Shown here one piece after another: positions 20,251 to 31,249 of a DNA stretch of 64,000 nt. The number at the start of each line of letters is the position of its first letter. Position 1 is the stretch's first letter. The position numbers and the translations under genes were made by a program. A model generated the notes under the pieces. It was not told the DNA's origin. It saw only the letters and a list, made by a program, of their open reading frames with translations, and ran no database searches. The stretch spans positions 318,782 through 382,781 of the forward strand of contig NZ_JAHKPH010000008.1 of assembly GCF_018860385.1 (NCBI RefSeq), given 5' to 3'. Source of the stretch: Reinekea forsetii (GTDB lineage: Bacteria; Pseudomonadota; Gammaproteobacteria; Pseudomonadales; Natronospirillaceae).

Positions 20251-21167
20251 TGGATATCCTCAATCAAGCGCTCTCAATTTGGCTAAAGTTACAGCGATAT
20301 GTCATTGCGCTATTAGTCGTACTGAGTGCTGTATGGTCTGCCCAAATCACGTGGCTTTTACTAGAGCCAAATATTCAAATATCCGCCCCTAGAGTGCTGC
20401 CCGCAGTGAACGCTAATGATAATTCAAATGGTGTAAATTGGGCAGAAATAGGGGATCAAGCCGCCAGTAGAGAGTTTTTCGGCGAAGTTGTTATCGAAGA
20501 GACCACAGAGGTAGAGGAATTAGACGCACCTGAAACGAGTTTAGACCTAACTTTGCACGCCGTGATGGCTCAAGGCGATGGTAAAGGGTTTGCGATTATA
20601 GGCCAGCGCAATGGTTCTGGCGAAGTGTTCAGCGTCGAAGAAGATATCTTTGGGCAGGCGAAACTGACTAAGGTTTTTGCCGATAGAGTAATTCTGGATC
20701 GAAACGGGCGCTTAGAAACCCTTCGCTATGAGCAAATAGCTTCCGAGGGCTTACTGCAACCTGTTTCGACTATTGCGAAAAGCAGCGGAACGGCCGATAG
20801 TTTTCAAGAAGCTTTACAGCAAGCGAATCAAGCGGTAGCAACAGGTGGCGATTTGCAAAGCCAAGTGCAAGGAATGGTGGCTTATGTGGCTCAGCGTGCA
20901 AATACCGACCCAGAAGCGTTCATTAATGAAATGGGTTTACAGCCAACCGAAGGTGGATACCAAGTCACTCGGCAAGCCAGACAGTTGCAAATGGTTGGCT
21001 TGCGCCCAGGCGATATTGTAACCGCGGTGAACGATTCACCTGTTGGCAACATCCAAAACGATCAAGTGCTTCTGAACCAATTTTTACAGACTGGCGGTGA
21101 ATTGAAAATTCAAATTCGTCGTGGTTCTCGTTCTTTTACCATTTACCAGTCGATACCGACTTTTTAA
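20250..21167 (+). CDS. gspC: Type II secretion system protein C
   Basis: GspC links the inner-membrane platform of the type II secretion system to the GspD secretin and helps select substrates. The 305-residue product has one N-terminal membrane segment (about residues 16-38), a periplasmic homology region (SLDLTLHAVMAQGDGKGFAI to about residue 165), and a C-terminal PDZ domain (about 225-300; QMVGLRPGDIVTAVNDSPVGN). The start overlaps the gspN stop by one base, and gspD begins 15 bp downstream. Confidence 0.92.
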   Translation: MDILNQALSIWLKLQRYVIALLVVLSAVWSAQITWLLLEPNIQISAPRVLPAVNANDNSNGVNWAEIGDQAASREFFGEVVIEETTEVEELDAPETSLDLTLHAVMAQGDGKGFAIIGQRNGSGEVFSVEEDIFGQAKLTKVFADRVILDRNGRLETLRYEQIASEGLLQPVSTIAKSSGTADSFQEALQQANQAVATGGDLQSQVQGMVAYVAQRANTDPEAFINEMGLQPTEGGYQVTRQARQLQMVGLRPGDIVTAVNDSPVGNIQNDQVLLNQFLQTGGELKIQIRRGSRSFTIYQSIPTF

Positions 21168-21182
21168 TTAAGGAAACAACGG

Positions 21183-23111
21183 ATGAATGTGTTGAATCAA
21201 CTTCGTCATGTGATTGCGCTTTTAATGATAAGCGCAGCGGTGTTTGCCTACAGTGCAGATGACGCCAAATTTACCCTCAGTATGCAAGATGCTGAAATAA
21301 AAGAGGTGATTGATCTTGTTGCAAAGGTGACAGGAAAAGTCTTCATTATTGATCCGCGAGTTCGTGGCAAAGTAACGGTTATCTCTGAAAAACAGATGAC
21401 AGAAGACCAAATTTACGAAGTATTCCTGGCGACATTAGAAGTGTATGGCTTTTCTGCTGTCGATACTGGTGATGTGATTAAAATTATCGGCCAAGCTGAT
21501 ATTAAATCGGCAGGGATAGAAGTAGTAACGCAAGAGGGGGAAACCGGCGAAAAAATCATTACGCGAGTGTTCCCAATTCAAAATGCTTCTGCCATGGAAT
21601 TGGTGCCAATTTTACGCCCAATGGTGGCAAACTATGGTCATTTGGCCGGAGTGCCATCTGCTAATGTTTTAATAGTAGCCGACCGAGCCACCAATATTGA
21701 GCGAATGGCTGAGATAGTTAAGCTGCTGGATAAAGCTGGAAGCGAAGAGATTGAAGTTGTCAATCTAGAGCATGCATGGGTGGGCGGTATGATCACCTTA
21801 TTAGAACGCATTTCCCCGTCAGCCGTGGCCGGTGGAGCACAAGGCAGAGCCACTTCTTCACGAGAAGTGCAGCTTGTGGGGGATGAACGCAGCAATCGAA
21901 TAATAGTTAAAGGTGAAACCGAAGCGAGGGCACAAATTGTCGAGCTGATTAAAAAACTTGATACTCCCGCACAAGACAACGCCTCCTTCAAAGTAATCTT
22001 TTTAAATAATGCCGATGCAAAGAAAATGGCTGAAATTCTCAAAGGTGTTTCAGCGGCTTCGGCAACGGGCAGCAGTCCAGATGCGCCACCATCGCAGCCA
22101 GTGTCTATTTTGGCTGATGAGGAACAAAACGCGCTGATTGTTCGAGCTGAACCATCAGAGTTAGTTGAATTAGAGCAATTAATTTCACAGTTGGATATTC
22201 CGCGCGAACAGGTGTTAATTGAAGCTGCGATTGTTGAGATTACCGGCAATAACACCGATGTTTTAGGCGTGCAGTGGGCTACTAACCCAGAATTGACCAG
22301 CGATGGCGTTCCTTTTGTATCATCAACTTTTTCGGAAACTGGCTTAAAACTGGGCGATGCAGCTAGTAGTGTTGCCACAGGCGGGGTAGGTGCTATCGCC
22401 AACTTACCCACTGGGGCGCTAATTGGAATCGCTGACCCATTTGGGGATCCGGCCTCATTTGGAGCGATTATTCAAGCCATTGAGTCTCAAAGTAATACTA
22501 ACTTGTTATCCACCCCTAGCGTAATGACCCTAGATAACAGTGAAGCCTTTATTACAGTGGGTAGCTCGGTGCCGTTTAAAACCGGTGGCGAGTCGGCAGA
22601 GAACCCATTTTCAATAAACCGCCAAGATGTGGGTACAACCTTGTCCGTTGTGCCTCATATCCAGCAAAATGGGGCCATTCGTTTAGAGGTAGATCAAACC
22701 GTTGAATCGGTGAATGAAGATAATGGCTTTGGCGCGGTCGATGTTGTAACCAATAAGCGTCAGGTGCAAACCGAAGTGTTGGTAAATGATGGTGCTACCA
22801 TTGTCTTAGGCGGGTTAATCTCTGATCGCGTTACAGAAACGGAAAGCCGAGTCCCTATTTTAGGTAAAATTCCGATTTTGGGGGTGCTATTTAAGTCTAC
22901 TAAAACAGTAAAAGAAAAGACTAACTTGTTAATTATTTTGCGACCAACCATCGTGTCTAGCAATACCAATGCACTGCGTGAAAGCCGATTGCAAGGTATA
23001 TGGGAGTTGCGCATACAAACTATGGATGGCCAAAAAGAACTTGTTGAGCCGAGTTTGGACAATATTTTTGACGGCAACTATTTCGAAGGGGCGCCTCAAG
23101 AATCTAAATAG
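21183..23111 (+). CDS. gspD: Type II secretion system secretin GspD
   Basis: The outer-membrane secretin through which folded proteins leave the periplasm. The 642-residue product has a Sec signal peptide (about residues 1-24, cut near FAYSA), the N0 domain (FTLSMQDAEIKEVIDLVAKVTGKVFIIDPRV), repeated N1-N3 secretin N domains (VPSANVLIVADRATNI, ERSNRIIVKG, EEQNALIVRAEP), and a C-terminal secretin domain (VLIEAAIVEITG, then LLSTPSVMTLDN, IVLGGLISDR). It ends an operon with gspN and gspC. The other gsp genes (E-M) are not in the window, so the system must be completed elsewhere. Confidence 0.96.
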   Translation: MNVLNQLRHVIALLMISAAVFAYSADDAKFTLSMQDAEIKEVIDLVAKVTGKVFIIDPRVRGKVTVISEKQMTEDQIYEVFLATLEVYGFSAVDTGDVIKIIGQADIKSAGIEVVTQEGETGEKIITRVFPIQNASAMELVPILRPMVANYGHLAGVPSANVLIVADRATNIERMAEIVKLLDKAGSEEIEVVNLEHAWVGGMITLLERISPSAVAGGAQGRATSSREVQLVGDERSNRIIVKGETEARAQIVELIKKLDTPAQDNASFKVIFLNNADAKKMAEILKGVSAASATGSSPDAPPSQPVSILADEEQNALIVRAEPSELVELEQLISQLDIPREQVLIEAAIVEITGNNTDVLGVQWATNPELTSDGVPFVSSTFSETGLKLGDAASSVATGGVGAIANLPTGALIGIADPFGDPASFGAIIQAIESQSNTNLLSTPSVMTLDNSEAFITVGSSVPFKTGGESAENPFSINRQDVGTTLSVVPHIQQNGAIRLEVDQTVESVNEDNGFGAVDVVTNKRQVQTEVLVNDGATIVLGGLISDRVTETESRVPILGKIPILGVLFKSTKTVKEKTNLLIILRPTIVSSNTNALRESRLQGIWELRIQTMDGQKELVEPSLDNIFDGNYFEGAPQESK

Positions 23112-23236
23112 CGTATCGAAATGTTTACAAAAGTAGAGGTTTTTTGAAATCGAGTTTCTAGCTAGCTGAGGTTTACACCCATGCTAAAAAGACTATCATA
23201 GCGCCCGATTTTGACTCTCTTGCATTAAATTGCTTG

Positions 23237-23271
23237 GCTCTACAACCTCCTTGGTTGTGGAGCTTTTTTTT
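23237..23271 (+). terminator. Terminator after gspD
   Basis: GCTCTACAACC (from 23237) pairs with GGTTGTGGAGC (ending 23263) with one mismatch and a 5-base loop, followed by eight T. It lies 126 bp after gspD and before ppc. Confidence 0.9.
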
Positions 23272-23378
23272 GCCCAAAATAAATCAAACTCCGCAACAAT
23301 CTCCTGCAAATATTATAGTTTCTACCACTTCTAGGCTGTGGTACAACTACGTTCAGTGAATTTTGAAAGGGCATTTGA

Positions 23379-25991
23379 ATGACTGTAATACCAGAAACTC
23401 TGCGGGAAAATGTTCGCTTACTGGGTGAACTGCTAGGCAATACCCTCCAATCCTATAACGGTGATGATATTTACCATAAGGTCGAAGAAATTCGCCAAAA
23501 AGGCAAAGAGCTCACCGAAGACACAGGTGATGCATCTGGATTAATTCAGGTGTTGTCTGATTTAAAAGACGAAGAAATACTGCCAATTGTTCGGTCGTTT
23601 AATCAGTTTCTTAATTTAGCCAATATTGCTGAACAGCAGTATTTTTCTTCTTCTGAAGCAGTTCGTAACGATGTATTAGAAGAGACAATCAGTAATTTAG
23701 CCTCAAAACAATCAAAAACCGCCATTGTCGAGGCCTTGAAAACACTCGATATTGAGCTCGTCCTTACAGCTCACCCAACCGAAGTTACCCGCCGTACGCT
23801 TATACGAAAATATGAACGTATTTCTAAGGTACTGCGTGAGCGCAGCCGAAATGATCTTTTTAATTACGAAAAAGATCAATTAAACAGTCAATTAAAGCGC
23901 ACCATTGATGAAATTTGGCACACAGATGAGGTACGAGATGAGCGCCCAACTGCTGTAGATGAAGCGAAATGGGGGTTTGCGGTGATAGAAAACTCACTGT
24001 GGAGTGCCGTACCCGATTTTCTGCGTGAATTGGATGCCATTACCTTGCGAGCAACAGGTGAGAGCATTGGTATAGATCATTGCCCATTCCATTTTTACTC
24101 CTGGATGGGAGGGGATCGCGATGGAAACCCAAACGTTACGCATAGTGTCACTCGTGAGGTTATTCTATTAGGGCGATGGATGGCCGCCGATTTATATCTT
24201 CGCGATATTACCGAATTGCGAGCGCGCTTAAGCATGGAAGTGGCCAGCGAGCATTTCAATGAACATTGGGGTGAGCAAGCTAAAACGCCTTACCGTACTT
24301 GCATGAAGCGATTACAAGATAAGCTGCAAAACACCCGAGATTGGGCGGAGCAGACTTTGGCCGGCGAAGTGGCTGCTACAGAGCGCCCTTTAAGTACCAA
24401 ACAGGAATTATTAGCGCCTTTAATGGCCTGCTATGAGTCTTTGTGCGCCGTAGGGTTGGAGCGCATCGCCAATGGAGAGTTATTAGACACCATAAGAAGG
24501 GTGCATTGTTTTGGCATAAGTTTGGTTCCGTTGGATGTTCGCCAAGACAGCGAACGCCATTTACTTGCGATAGACGAAATTACTCAATACATCGGTTTAG
24601 GGTCTTATGCACAGTGGAGTGAGCCCGAAAAACAAAACTTTTTAGTGCAGCAACTCGACAGTAAGCGCCCGCTGGTTCCTCGTAAGTGGCAACCTTCGGC
24701 TGATACCCGTGAGGTACTAGATACTTGTTTTGAAATTGCTCGCCAACCCAAAGAGACACTGTCTCACTACATAATATCGATGGCAAAACAGCCTTCCGAT
24801 GTATTGGCTGTTGCGCTGTTGCTCCGAGAGTGTGGTGTTGAATGGAATGTACCAATAGTTCCGCTTTTCGAAACGCTCGATGATCTGGACCGAGCGCCTA
24901 AAGTTATGTCTCAGCTTTGGCAAAACCAATGGTATCAGAATTATATAAACCAACAACAAACCGTCATGATTGGTTATTCCGATTCTGCCAAAGACGCCGG
25001 AAAAATAACTGCCACGTGGGCTCAATATAAAGCCCAAGAAACATTGGTTCAGTTGGCACAAGATAATGACGTCACGCTTATGCTTTTCCACGGGCGAGGA
25101 GGCACCATCGGTCGAGGCGGTGGCCCGGTTGAAAAGGCCATGGCATCGCAGCCTCCAGGCTCTGTTCCTGGTCGCATTCGGGTGACCGAACAAGGTGAAA
25201 TGATTCGATACAAGTTCGGCTTACCGAGAGTAGCGATTCGGTCGCTGGCGGTCTACGTTGCTGCAACGTTAAGAGCAACACTAGACCCTCATGCAGCGCC
25301 AAAGCCTGAGTGGCGTGAGCTAATAGAGCAAATGTCATCTGAAAGCTTGCAGCGCTACCGCGCCGTCGTGCGTGAAGACGAGCGGTTTGTTCCATATTTT
25401 AGATCGCTCACACCCGAACAAGAGTTAGGAAAACTAGCACTCGGCAGTCGGCCTGCAAAGCGGAAAGCTACCGGAGGTATAGAAAGCCTACGAGCCATTC
25501 CGTGGGTATTTGCTTGGATGCAGGTTCGCTTAAACCTCCCGGCTTGGCTGGGCGCGCCGCAAGCTTTAGAGTTCGCGTCGAAAGAACACCCAGCCGTTCT
25601 TAAAGAAATGGTTGAGCAATGGCCATTTTTTACCAGCTACCTAGATTTGTTAGAAATGGTCATTGGTAAAGCCGATACCGCAATAGCGGCCTATTACGAG
25701 CAGCAATTGGTGAGTGAAGAAAACCGCAGCCTTGGAGAAGTATTAAGAGCCGACTTAAAGCGCTGTGAGTCAGTCTTAAACAGCATTAAAGGGCAGTCTT
25801 CCATATTGGAGTCGGATCCTTTGTTAAAGCAGTCGATCGACGTAAGAAGCCCCTACACTGCGCCTTTAAATTATTTACAGGCCGAACTACTTAAGCGGGA
25901 TAGAAACGCCACAAACCTTAGCCCAGAGTTAGAGCAAGCTTTAAAGGTAACTATGGCGGGCATATCAGCGGGAATGCGTAATACAGGCTAG
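23379..25991 (+). CDS. ppc: Phosphoenolpyruvate carboxylase
   Basis: Carboxylates PEP to oxaloacetate, refilling the TCA cycle. The 870-residue product has the normal bacterial length. Active-site motifs are present: LTAHPTEVTRR with catalytic His132, the PEP-binding GGDRDGNPNVT loop, VMIGYSDSAKDAGK, the Gly-rich loop FHGRGGTIGRGGGP, and the C-terminal GMRNTG tail that closes on the active site. AAAGGG precedes the ATG. It appears monocistronic, with terminators on the upstream side and adk about 170 bp downstream. Confidence 0.98.
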   Translation: MTVIPETLRENVRLLGELLGNTLQSYNGDDIYHKVEEIRQKGKELTEDTGDASGLIQVLSDLKDEEILPIVRSFNQFLNLANIAEQQYFSSSEAVRNDVLEETISNLASKQSKTAIVEALKTLDIELVLTAHPTEVTRRTLIRKYERISKVLRERSRNDLFNYEKDQLNSQLKRTIDEIWHTDEVRDERPTAVDEAKWGFAVIENSLWSAVPDFLRELDAITLRATGESIGIDHCPFHFYSWMGGDRDGNPNVTHSVTREVILLGRWMAADLYLRDITELRARLSMEVASEHFNEHWGEQAKTPYRTCMKRLQDKLQNTRDWAEQTLAGEVAATERPLSTKQELLAPLMACYESLCAVGLERIANGELLDTIRRVHCFGISLVPLDVRQDSERHLLAIDEITQYIGLGSYAQWSEPEKQNFLVQQLDSKRPLVPRKWQPSADTREVLDTCFEIARQPKETLSHYIISMAKQPSDVLAVALLLRECGVEWNVPIVPLFETLDDLDRAPKVMSQLWQNQWYQNYINQQQTVMIGYSDSAKDAGKITATWAQYKAQETLVQLAQDNDVTLMLFHGRGGTIGRGGGPVEKAMASQPPGSVPGRIRVTEQGEMIRYKFGLPRVAIRSLAVYVAATLRATLDPHAAPKPEWRELIEQMSSESLQRYRAVVREDERFVPYFRSLTPEQELGKLALGSRPAKRKATGGIESLRAIPWVFAWMQVRLNLPAWLGAPQALEFASKEHPAVLKEMVEQWPFFTSYLDLLEMVIGKADTAIAAYYEQQLVSEENRSLGEVLRADLKRCESVLNSIKGQSSILESDPLLKQSIDVRSPYTAPLNYLQAELLKRDRNATNLSPELEQALKVTMAGISAGMRNTG

Positions 25992-26156
25992 CTACGACTA
26001 AAATATGCTGTAGTTATAGCCAGCTATTCACCAATTGATGGTTGTATATCGCTATATCCAAGGGTAGAGTAGCGGATCGAAATTTATAGTCAGTGTACAT
26101 CCTATAATTAGGGCGTTTTTTGTACACTAAACATTAGTGATTATAGGAGTACGTGA

Positions 26157-26810
<654 letters not shown>

Positions 26811-26832
26811 GCTATTGCCAAGCTAAAATTGG

Positions 26833-26866
26833 AAGGCATTGAATATTGTATTCAATGCCTTTTTTT
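26833..26866 (+). terminator. Rho-independent terminator after adk
   Basis: AAGGCATTGAAT (26833-26844) and ATTCAATGCCTT (26850-26861) form a perfect 12-bp stem with a 5-base loop, then a T-run to 26866. The flanking bases also leave an A-run that could serve the leftward chemoreceptor gene ending at 26895. Confidence 0.95.
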
Positions 26867-26894
26867 ATGCGTTTAATTCAGCCTGAAAAACCCA

Positions 26895-28721
26895 TTAAGA
26901 TTTAAATTGTTGCGATTGGTCTTCTAAAGCCAAGGTAGATTGATTTAAGCGAACCATCGCCTCAGCCGTCAAGTTGGCCTTATCAGCAATATCGACTAAT
27001 AACATGGAAATTTTTGAAACCGATGCATCAATTGCACTGGTTGCATCTGTTTGTTCTTGAGTGGATTGAGATATTTGTTCGTTCATTTGCTGAATATCAA
27101 CCATAGAATGGTGCAAGCTATCGATAGATGAACGTGCAGAATCTGAAAACGATCTCGCAGCTTCAGCAGAGCTACTGGCATTATTGACGGCCTCGACAGT
27201 GGTTTGAACTTCTTTTGTGAACTCCTCAACCATGACCTTAATTTCAGCCGTACTTTGGTCGGTGCGTTGCGCCAGTGTTCTCACTTCATCGGCCACTACG
27301 GCAAAACCGCGACCTTGTTCACCAGCACGGGCCGCTTCAATCGCGGCGTTCAAAGCCAATAAATTGGTCTGTTCAGAAATGCCCTGAATTGCATCCACAA
27401 CACTGTAAATTTGTTCCGTTTTAGTGGCTAACTCAGACAATCGGCGGCTGGCCTGTGTGAGTTGATCATTTAAAGCCATAACTTGTTCGCTGCTGTGTTG
27501 AACTTGTTGTTCACTGGACTCACACAGTGCGTTCCCTTCACTAGCGGCACTTGCGGCACTTGAGGTGATGCTATTAATACCGCTGACAGATGCCGTCATC
27601 TCGTTAATGGCGGTAGCAACGGAATCTACTTCAACATTGAGATTGGCTAAGGCATCCCGCACTTCTTGATTATTGTGCGTTTGCGTGTCGGTTTCGGAGG
27701 CAATGGAACTGGCGCTTGTACGAACACTATCGACCATGTCGCGGAAACTCTCTAGCATGCTATTGATGCTGTGAGAAATTATGCCTATGTCATCACGACG
27801 GCTTTCGTCCATCACTATGGTTAAATCGGCGTGTTGGCTAATGGCTTCAATTTTACCGCGCAATTGGTTAAGCGGGTTGATAATCGAGCGGCTCAGTAAT
27901 ACCCCAACCAAAATCGATAAAACAGTAATAACTAGCAGAATAATCATTACTTGGCTTTCCCGAGACTGAACTTCTGCAACGGTATCTCTATTGCTTTGTA
28001 CCACTTGATTCACAGAGTCGGCAATGTCACGGCCAGATTGCTCAACAGCCGCGACAGAGGTTTCTAAAGCGCCTAAACTCTCATTGACCACGGCCTGTGC
28101 TTCTTCTACAACTTCATTGGCAATGTAAATAGACACCTCCAATACCGATGTCATCGTAATGACCTGGTTTTGGCTTGCAGAAACAATGCTGCGCCCGTAT
28201 CTATTTTCCTCATTCCTAAACGCTTCAATGGCTCTGGTCACGCTGTCATTAAAATCGCTTAAATCGAGTAAAAATAAATCAATAGATTCACCCAGCTCTT
28301 CATCCACCTCTTGAATTACTTTTACGGCCTCAATAAGTTCTTTTTCAGCGGCATCACCATTTTTAATATCATCATTGGAAAGCGATGACGTCGAGGCTAA
28401 GCGCCAAAATAGGAATTTCGGGTATACTTGATAGACTTGCAACACGGCGCTTTGAAGGTCAAGCGCGGCCTGTTGGGTTTTAATGGCATTTTGCTGGTTG
28501 GTTAATTCTACTCGTTGCTCTTGGAAGCGTTGATTTTGTTCCGATAGGGTAACTTGCTGTTGGTCGACAATCGTTTTTTGCTTATCCATTAAATCTGAAA
28601 TGTAACTTAACCCTGAAAGCAGTGCGGCAAAACCAAGCAGGGTAAGCCCTACCTGAAACAGCACCATAAATTGAGTGCGCCAGCGAACGGACCAGTGTTT
28701 CATATTTAACGATTGCAACAT
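26895..28721 (-). CDS. Methyl-accepting chemotaxis protein
   Basis: A 608-residue chemoreceptor of the inner membrane. The first transmembrane segment is at about residues 17-42, followed by a helical coiled region rich in Gln and Glu. A ligand-binding helical domain follows, then a second transmembrane segment ([20 protein letters not shown], about 258-280), HAMP ([19 protein letters not shown]), and the signalling domain with the hairpin tip [32 protein letters not shown]. The ligand cannot be told. It is flanked by adk (convergent) and a divergent DUF3301 gene. There is no che gene nearby, so it is an orphan receptor. Confidence 0.95.
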   Translation of the reverse strand: MLQSLNMKHWSVRWRTQFMVLFQVGLTLLGFAALLSGLSYISDLMDKQKTIVDQQQVTLSEQNQRFQEQRVELTNQQNAIKTQQAALDLQSAVLQVYQVYPKFLFWRLASTSSLSNDDIKNGDAAEKELIEAVKVIQEVDEELGESIDLFLLDLSDFNDSVTRAIEAFRNEENRYGRSIVSASQNQVITMTSVLEVSIYIANEVVEEAQAVVNESLGALETSVAAVEQSGRDIADSVNQVVQSNRDTVAEVQSRESQVMIILLVITVLSILVGVLLSRSIINPLNQLRGKIEAISQHADLTIVMDESRRDDIGIISHSINSMLESFRDMVDSVRTSASSIASETDTQTHNNQEVRDALANLNVEVDSVATAINEMTASVSGINSITSSAASAASEGNALCESSEQQVQHSSEQVMALNDQLTQASRRLSELATKTEQIYSVVDAIQGISEQTNLLALNAAIEAARAGEQGRGFAVVADEVRTLAQRTDQSTAEIKVMVEEFTKEVQTTVEAVNNASSSAEAARSFSDSARSSIDSLHHSMVDIQQMNEQISQSTQEQTDATSAIDASVSKISMLLVDIADKANLTAEAMVRLNQSTLALEDQSQQFKS

Positions 28722-28887
28722 GTATAATTACTCCAAAGTTACTGCGAGTGAAGGTTGGCTATTGGGTGAATGCCCAGTTATCATATCGGCACAGAAACAT
28801 TAAACTGAATCAAAAATTTAAAAAGGTGCAATACGACAAGTGTAGGTCGCATTGCTGATTTACGCGAATGAACACTAAGGTTGTTTT

Positions 28888-29205
28888 TTGATCACAATTA
28901 CCGATATTTTATGGTTGAGTATTTTAATAACCGTTGTGGCTGTTTGGTGGCAAGGCCAGGGTGTTAAATCATTTGCGTTACGCCAGGTAAAAAAGTATTG
29001 CGATGAAAACAATATTCAGTTGTTAGACGAATCACTCATCATTAAACGGTTGTGGCTTGCCCGAGGGGCTACCGGTTCGGTGCAGCTCAAGCGTACCTTT
29101 CAGTTTGAATTCACCTCAACCGGTGAACATCGGTATTTGGGCTTTATAGTGCTTATTGGTTGGAAGGTAGTACAGTTGGAAAGTCAGCCGCATCATATTT
29201 CTTGA
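28888..29205 (+). CDS. DUF3301-family small membrane protein
   Basis: A 105-residue protein of unknown function found across gammaproteobacteria. It has one N-terminal membrane segment (about residues 5-22, ILWLSILITVVAVWW), then a conserved soluble part (ALRQVKKYCDENNIQLLDESLIIKRLWLAR, then LKRTFQFEFTSTGEHRYLG). The start is a TTG with TAAGG seven bases upstream; no in-frame ATG exists near it. A PHP phosphatase gene follows on the same strand. Confidence 0.8.
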   Translation: MITITDILWLSILITVVAVWWQGQGVKSFALRQVKKYCDENNIQLLDESLIIKRLWLARGATGSVQLKRTFQFEFTSTGEHRYLGFIVLIGWKVVQLESQPHHIS

Positions 29206-29259
29206 TCCAGCAAAAGTTGTGTTTTATAACACGATCCTTACATCAAAGGAGTATTTGTC

Positions 29260-30039
29260 ATTAATTTCATCGCTTGCGACACGCACTCACACACAGTAGC
29301 CAGTACTCACGCCTACAGCACTTTGCATGATTATATTTCCAGCGCAAAAGACGTAGGGCTGTCGCTTTTATCCATTACCGATCATGGTCCAGAAATGCCC
29401 GACTCTCCCCACATGTGGCATTTTGGAAACATGAAGGTTTGGCCGCGATTAGTCGACAATATTGGTATTCTTCGAGGGATAGAAGCCAATATTTTATCTC
29501 AACCCTTTCAAGGCTCGGGGCATCGTTATGTCGATCTGCCCGATGGCATGCTGCCATTTCTAGATTTCGCTATTGCGAGTTTTCATGAGCCCGTTTTTAC
29601 GCCGGGCAGTATAAAAGACAATACCGCTGCGATGATAAGAGCCATAAAAAGTGGTGTAATTCAGATAATAGGCCACCCAGGCAACCCCAATTACCCGATC
29701 AACCAAGATGAAGTTGTTCGGGCGGCTAAAGACAATAATGTTCTATTGGAAATCAACAACAGTTCATTTTTGCTTTCGAGGAAGGGGTCCGAGCCAATAT
29801 GTAAAAGGCTTCTTGAAACTGTCGCCAACCATGATTGGAAGATCAGTGTCAGCAGTGATGCTCATATCAGCTATGACGTGGGCAAGTTTGATCAAGCGGA
29901 AGCTATTATAGAAAAGGTGGGTTTTAACCCCGATAACATAGTGACCAAAACCCCCAAACGATTTTTATCGTTTTTGCAAGATCACGGTAAAAGCTTTGAT
30001 GGCGAGCTTTTGGAGTGGGCGAATAAACTGGAAAGCTAG
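29260..30039 (+). CDS. YcdX-type PHP phosphatase, apparently starting at ATT
   Basis: A metal-dependent PHP-domain phosphoesterase resembling E. coli YcdX. Family segments run through its length: DTHSHTVASTHAYSTL, SITDHGPEMPDSPHMWHF, GIEANI, FHEPVFTPG, GHPGNP, LEINNSSF and SSDAHISYD. The HxH metal site (THSHTVAS) is encoded at 29281-29301, upstream of the first TTG/ATG/GTG-type codon in this frame (TTG 29323). Between the in-frame stop at 29227 and 29323 there is no ATG, GTG or TTG. An ATT at 29260 has AAAGGAG ending eight bases before it and gives the family N-terminus, so I place the start there (259 residues). A 29323 start would remove the metal site. Confidence 0.85.
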   Translation: MNFIACDTHSHTVASTHAYSTLHDYISSAKDVGLSLLSITDHGPEMPDSPHMWHFGNMKVWPRLVDNIGILRGIEANILSQPFQGSGHRYVDLPDGMLPFLDFAIASFHEPVFTPGSIKDNTAAMIRAIKSGVIQIIGHPGNPNYPINQDEVVRAAKDNNVLLEINNSSFLLSRKGSEPICKRLLETVANHDWKISVSSDAHISYDVGKFDQAEAIIEKVGFNPDNIVTKTPKRFLSFLQDHGKSFDGELLEWANKLES

Positions 30040-30103
30040 CGTCACTGACCTTTTCAAATAACTTCGGTACAATGCCTGATTCAAAGTTTAGGCAAAGAAT
30101 GAC

Positions 30104-31249
30104 ATGCGCATACTGCACACATCCGATTGGCATATTGGTCGACAATTCCATAACCATAATTTACTCGTCGAGCAACAAGAGTGTTTGGATCAGCTCATTG
30201 ACATTCTTGTCCGTGAGTCTATTGATGCAGTACTGATCGCTGGTGATATATACGACCGTTCGGTACCTCCAGCCGATGCCGTTGTGCTTTTGCACCGAAC
30301 ACTTAGCCATATTTGCTTAGAACTTAAAATACCGGTCGTGATTATCAGCGGAAACCACGATGGACCAGAAAGGCTGGGATTTGGCGCTGACTTGTTAAAG
30401 TCTTCAGGGCTGCACATCCTTACCGATCTTTCTGCCATTGAAACACCCATTCAAATTCACAAAAATGATCAAACTTTAAATGTTTACGGTATACCCTACT
30501 GCCAGCCAGAGCATGTGCGAAATACATTCGAATGCGAGGTAAAAACATTTGATGAAGCACACAGCTTCTTAGTTGAAAAAATCACCAAAACAATGAACCC
30601 CCATGAAACGAATCTGCTAATGAGTCATTGTTTTGTAGGCGGTGGTGAAGAAAGCGATTCTGAGCGACCCTTGTCAATCGGTGGAGCCGATACCGTTAGC
30701 TGGCGACCAATGGTAGCTTTTGATTACGTTGCCTTAGGGCACTTACACGCACCGCAATATCGAGGCAAAGAAACGATTCGTTATTCTGGCTCGTTAATGA
30801 AGTACAGCTTTTCTGAGATTCATCAAAACAAAGGCGTAAACCTAATAACGCTCAGCAAGACTGAACCTTTGCATGTAGAACACCTACCTTTATCTCCAGT
30901 ACGAGACTTACGTATTTTAGAAGGTAAGTTCGATGACCTTTTGAAGGAAGGATTCAACGATGAACGCAAAGAAGATTATCTTCTTATACGCATTACCGAC
31001 AAAGAATCAATAATCGATGCCATAGGCAAGCTGCGTTCAATTTATCCGAATATCCTTCATCTAGAGAAAACAGGGCTTGTGACACTAGAAGAAACCAAGC
31101 AGCTTTCAAAGTCTCAGCTTCAGCGCTCAGAAATTGAATTGTTTGAAGATTTCTACCAGGCCACCTTAGATGAGCCCTTGACAGAAGCCCAACGAAACCT
31201 GTTAACGGGTTTGATAGATGACTTGCACTCGCAGAAGGAAATGTCATGA
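30104..31249 (+). CDS. sbcD: Exonuclease subunit SbcD
   Basis: The Mre11-like nuclease subunit of SbcCD, which cuts DNA hairpins and double-strand ends. The 381-residue product has the calcineurin-type phosphoesterase motifs in order: HTSDWHIGRQFH (Asp/His), GDIYDRSVPP, ISGNHDGPERLGF, LLMSHCFVGG and LGHLHAPQ. The C-terminal part is the usual SbcD capping region. Its last four bases overlap the sbcC start (ATGA), indicating translational coupling. Confidence 0.97.
   Translation: MRILHTSDWHIGRQFHNHNLLVEQQECLDQLIDILVRESIDAVLIAGDIYDRSVPPADAVVLLHRTLSHICLELKIPVVIISGNHDGPERLGFGADLLKSSGLHILTDLSAIETPIQIHKNDQTLNVYGIPYCQPEHVRNTFECEVKTFDEAHSFLVEKITKTMNPHETNLLMSHCFVGGGEESDSERPLSIGGADTVSWRPMVAFDYVALGHLHAPQYRGKETIRYSGSLMKYSFSEIHQNKGVNLITLSKTEPLHVEHLPLSPVRDLRILEGKFDDLLKEGFNDERKEDYLLIRITDKESIIDAIGKLRSIYPNILHLEKTGLVTLEETKQLSKSQLQRSEIELFEDFYQATLDEPLTEAQRNLLTGLIDDLHSQKEMS

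Noticed and set aside
21638..22411. 257-codon open frame antisense to gspD
   Set aside because: It lies wholly inside a well-supported secretin gene, has low-complexity Ser/Thr-rich translation and no ribosome site; it is a coding shadow.
29323..30039. PHP phosphatase starting at TTG 29323
   Set aside because: This start would remove the conserved THSHTVAS metal site, and no ribosome site fits it; AAAGGAG lies before ATT 29260.
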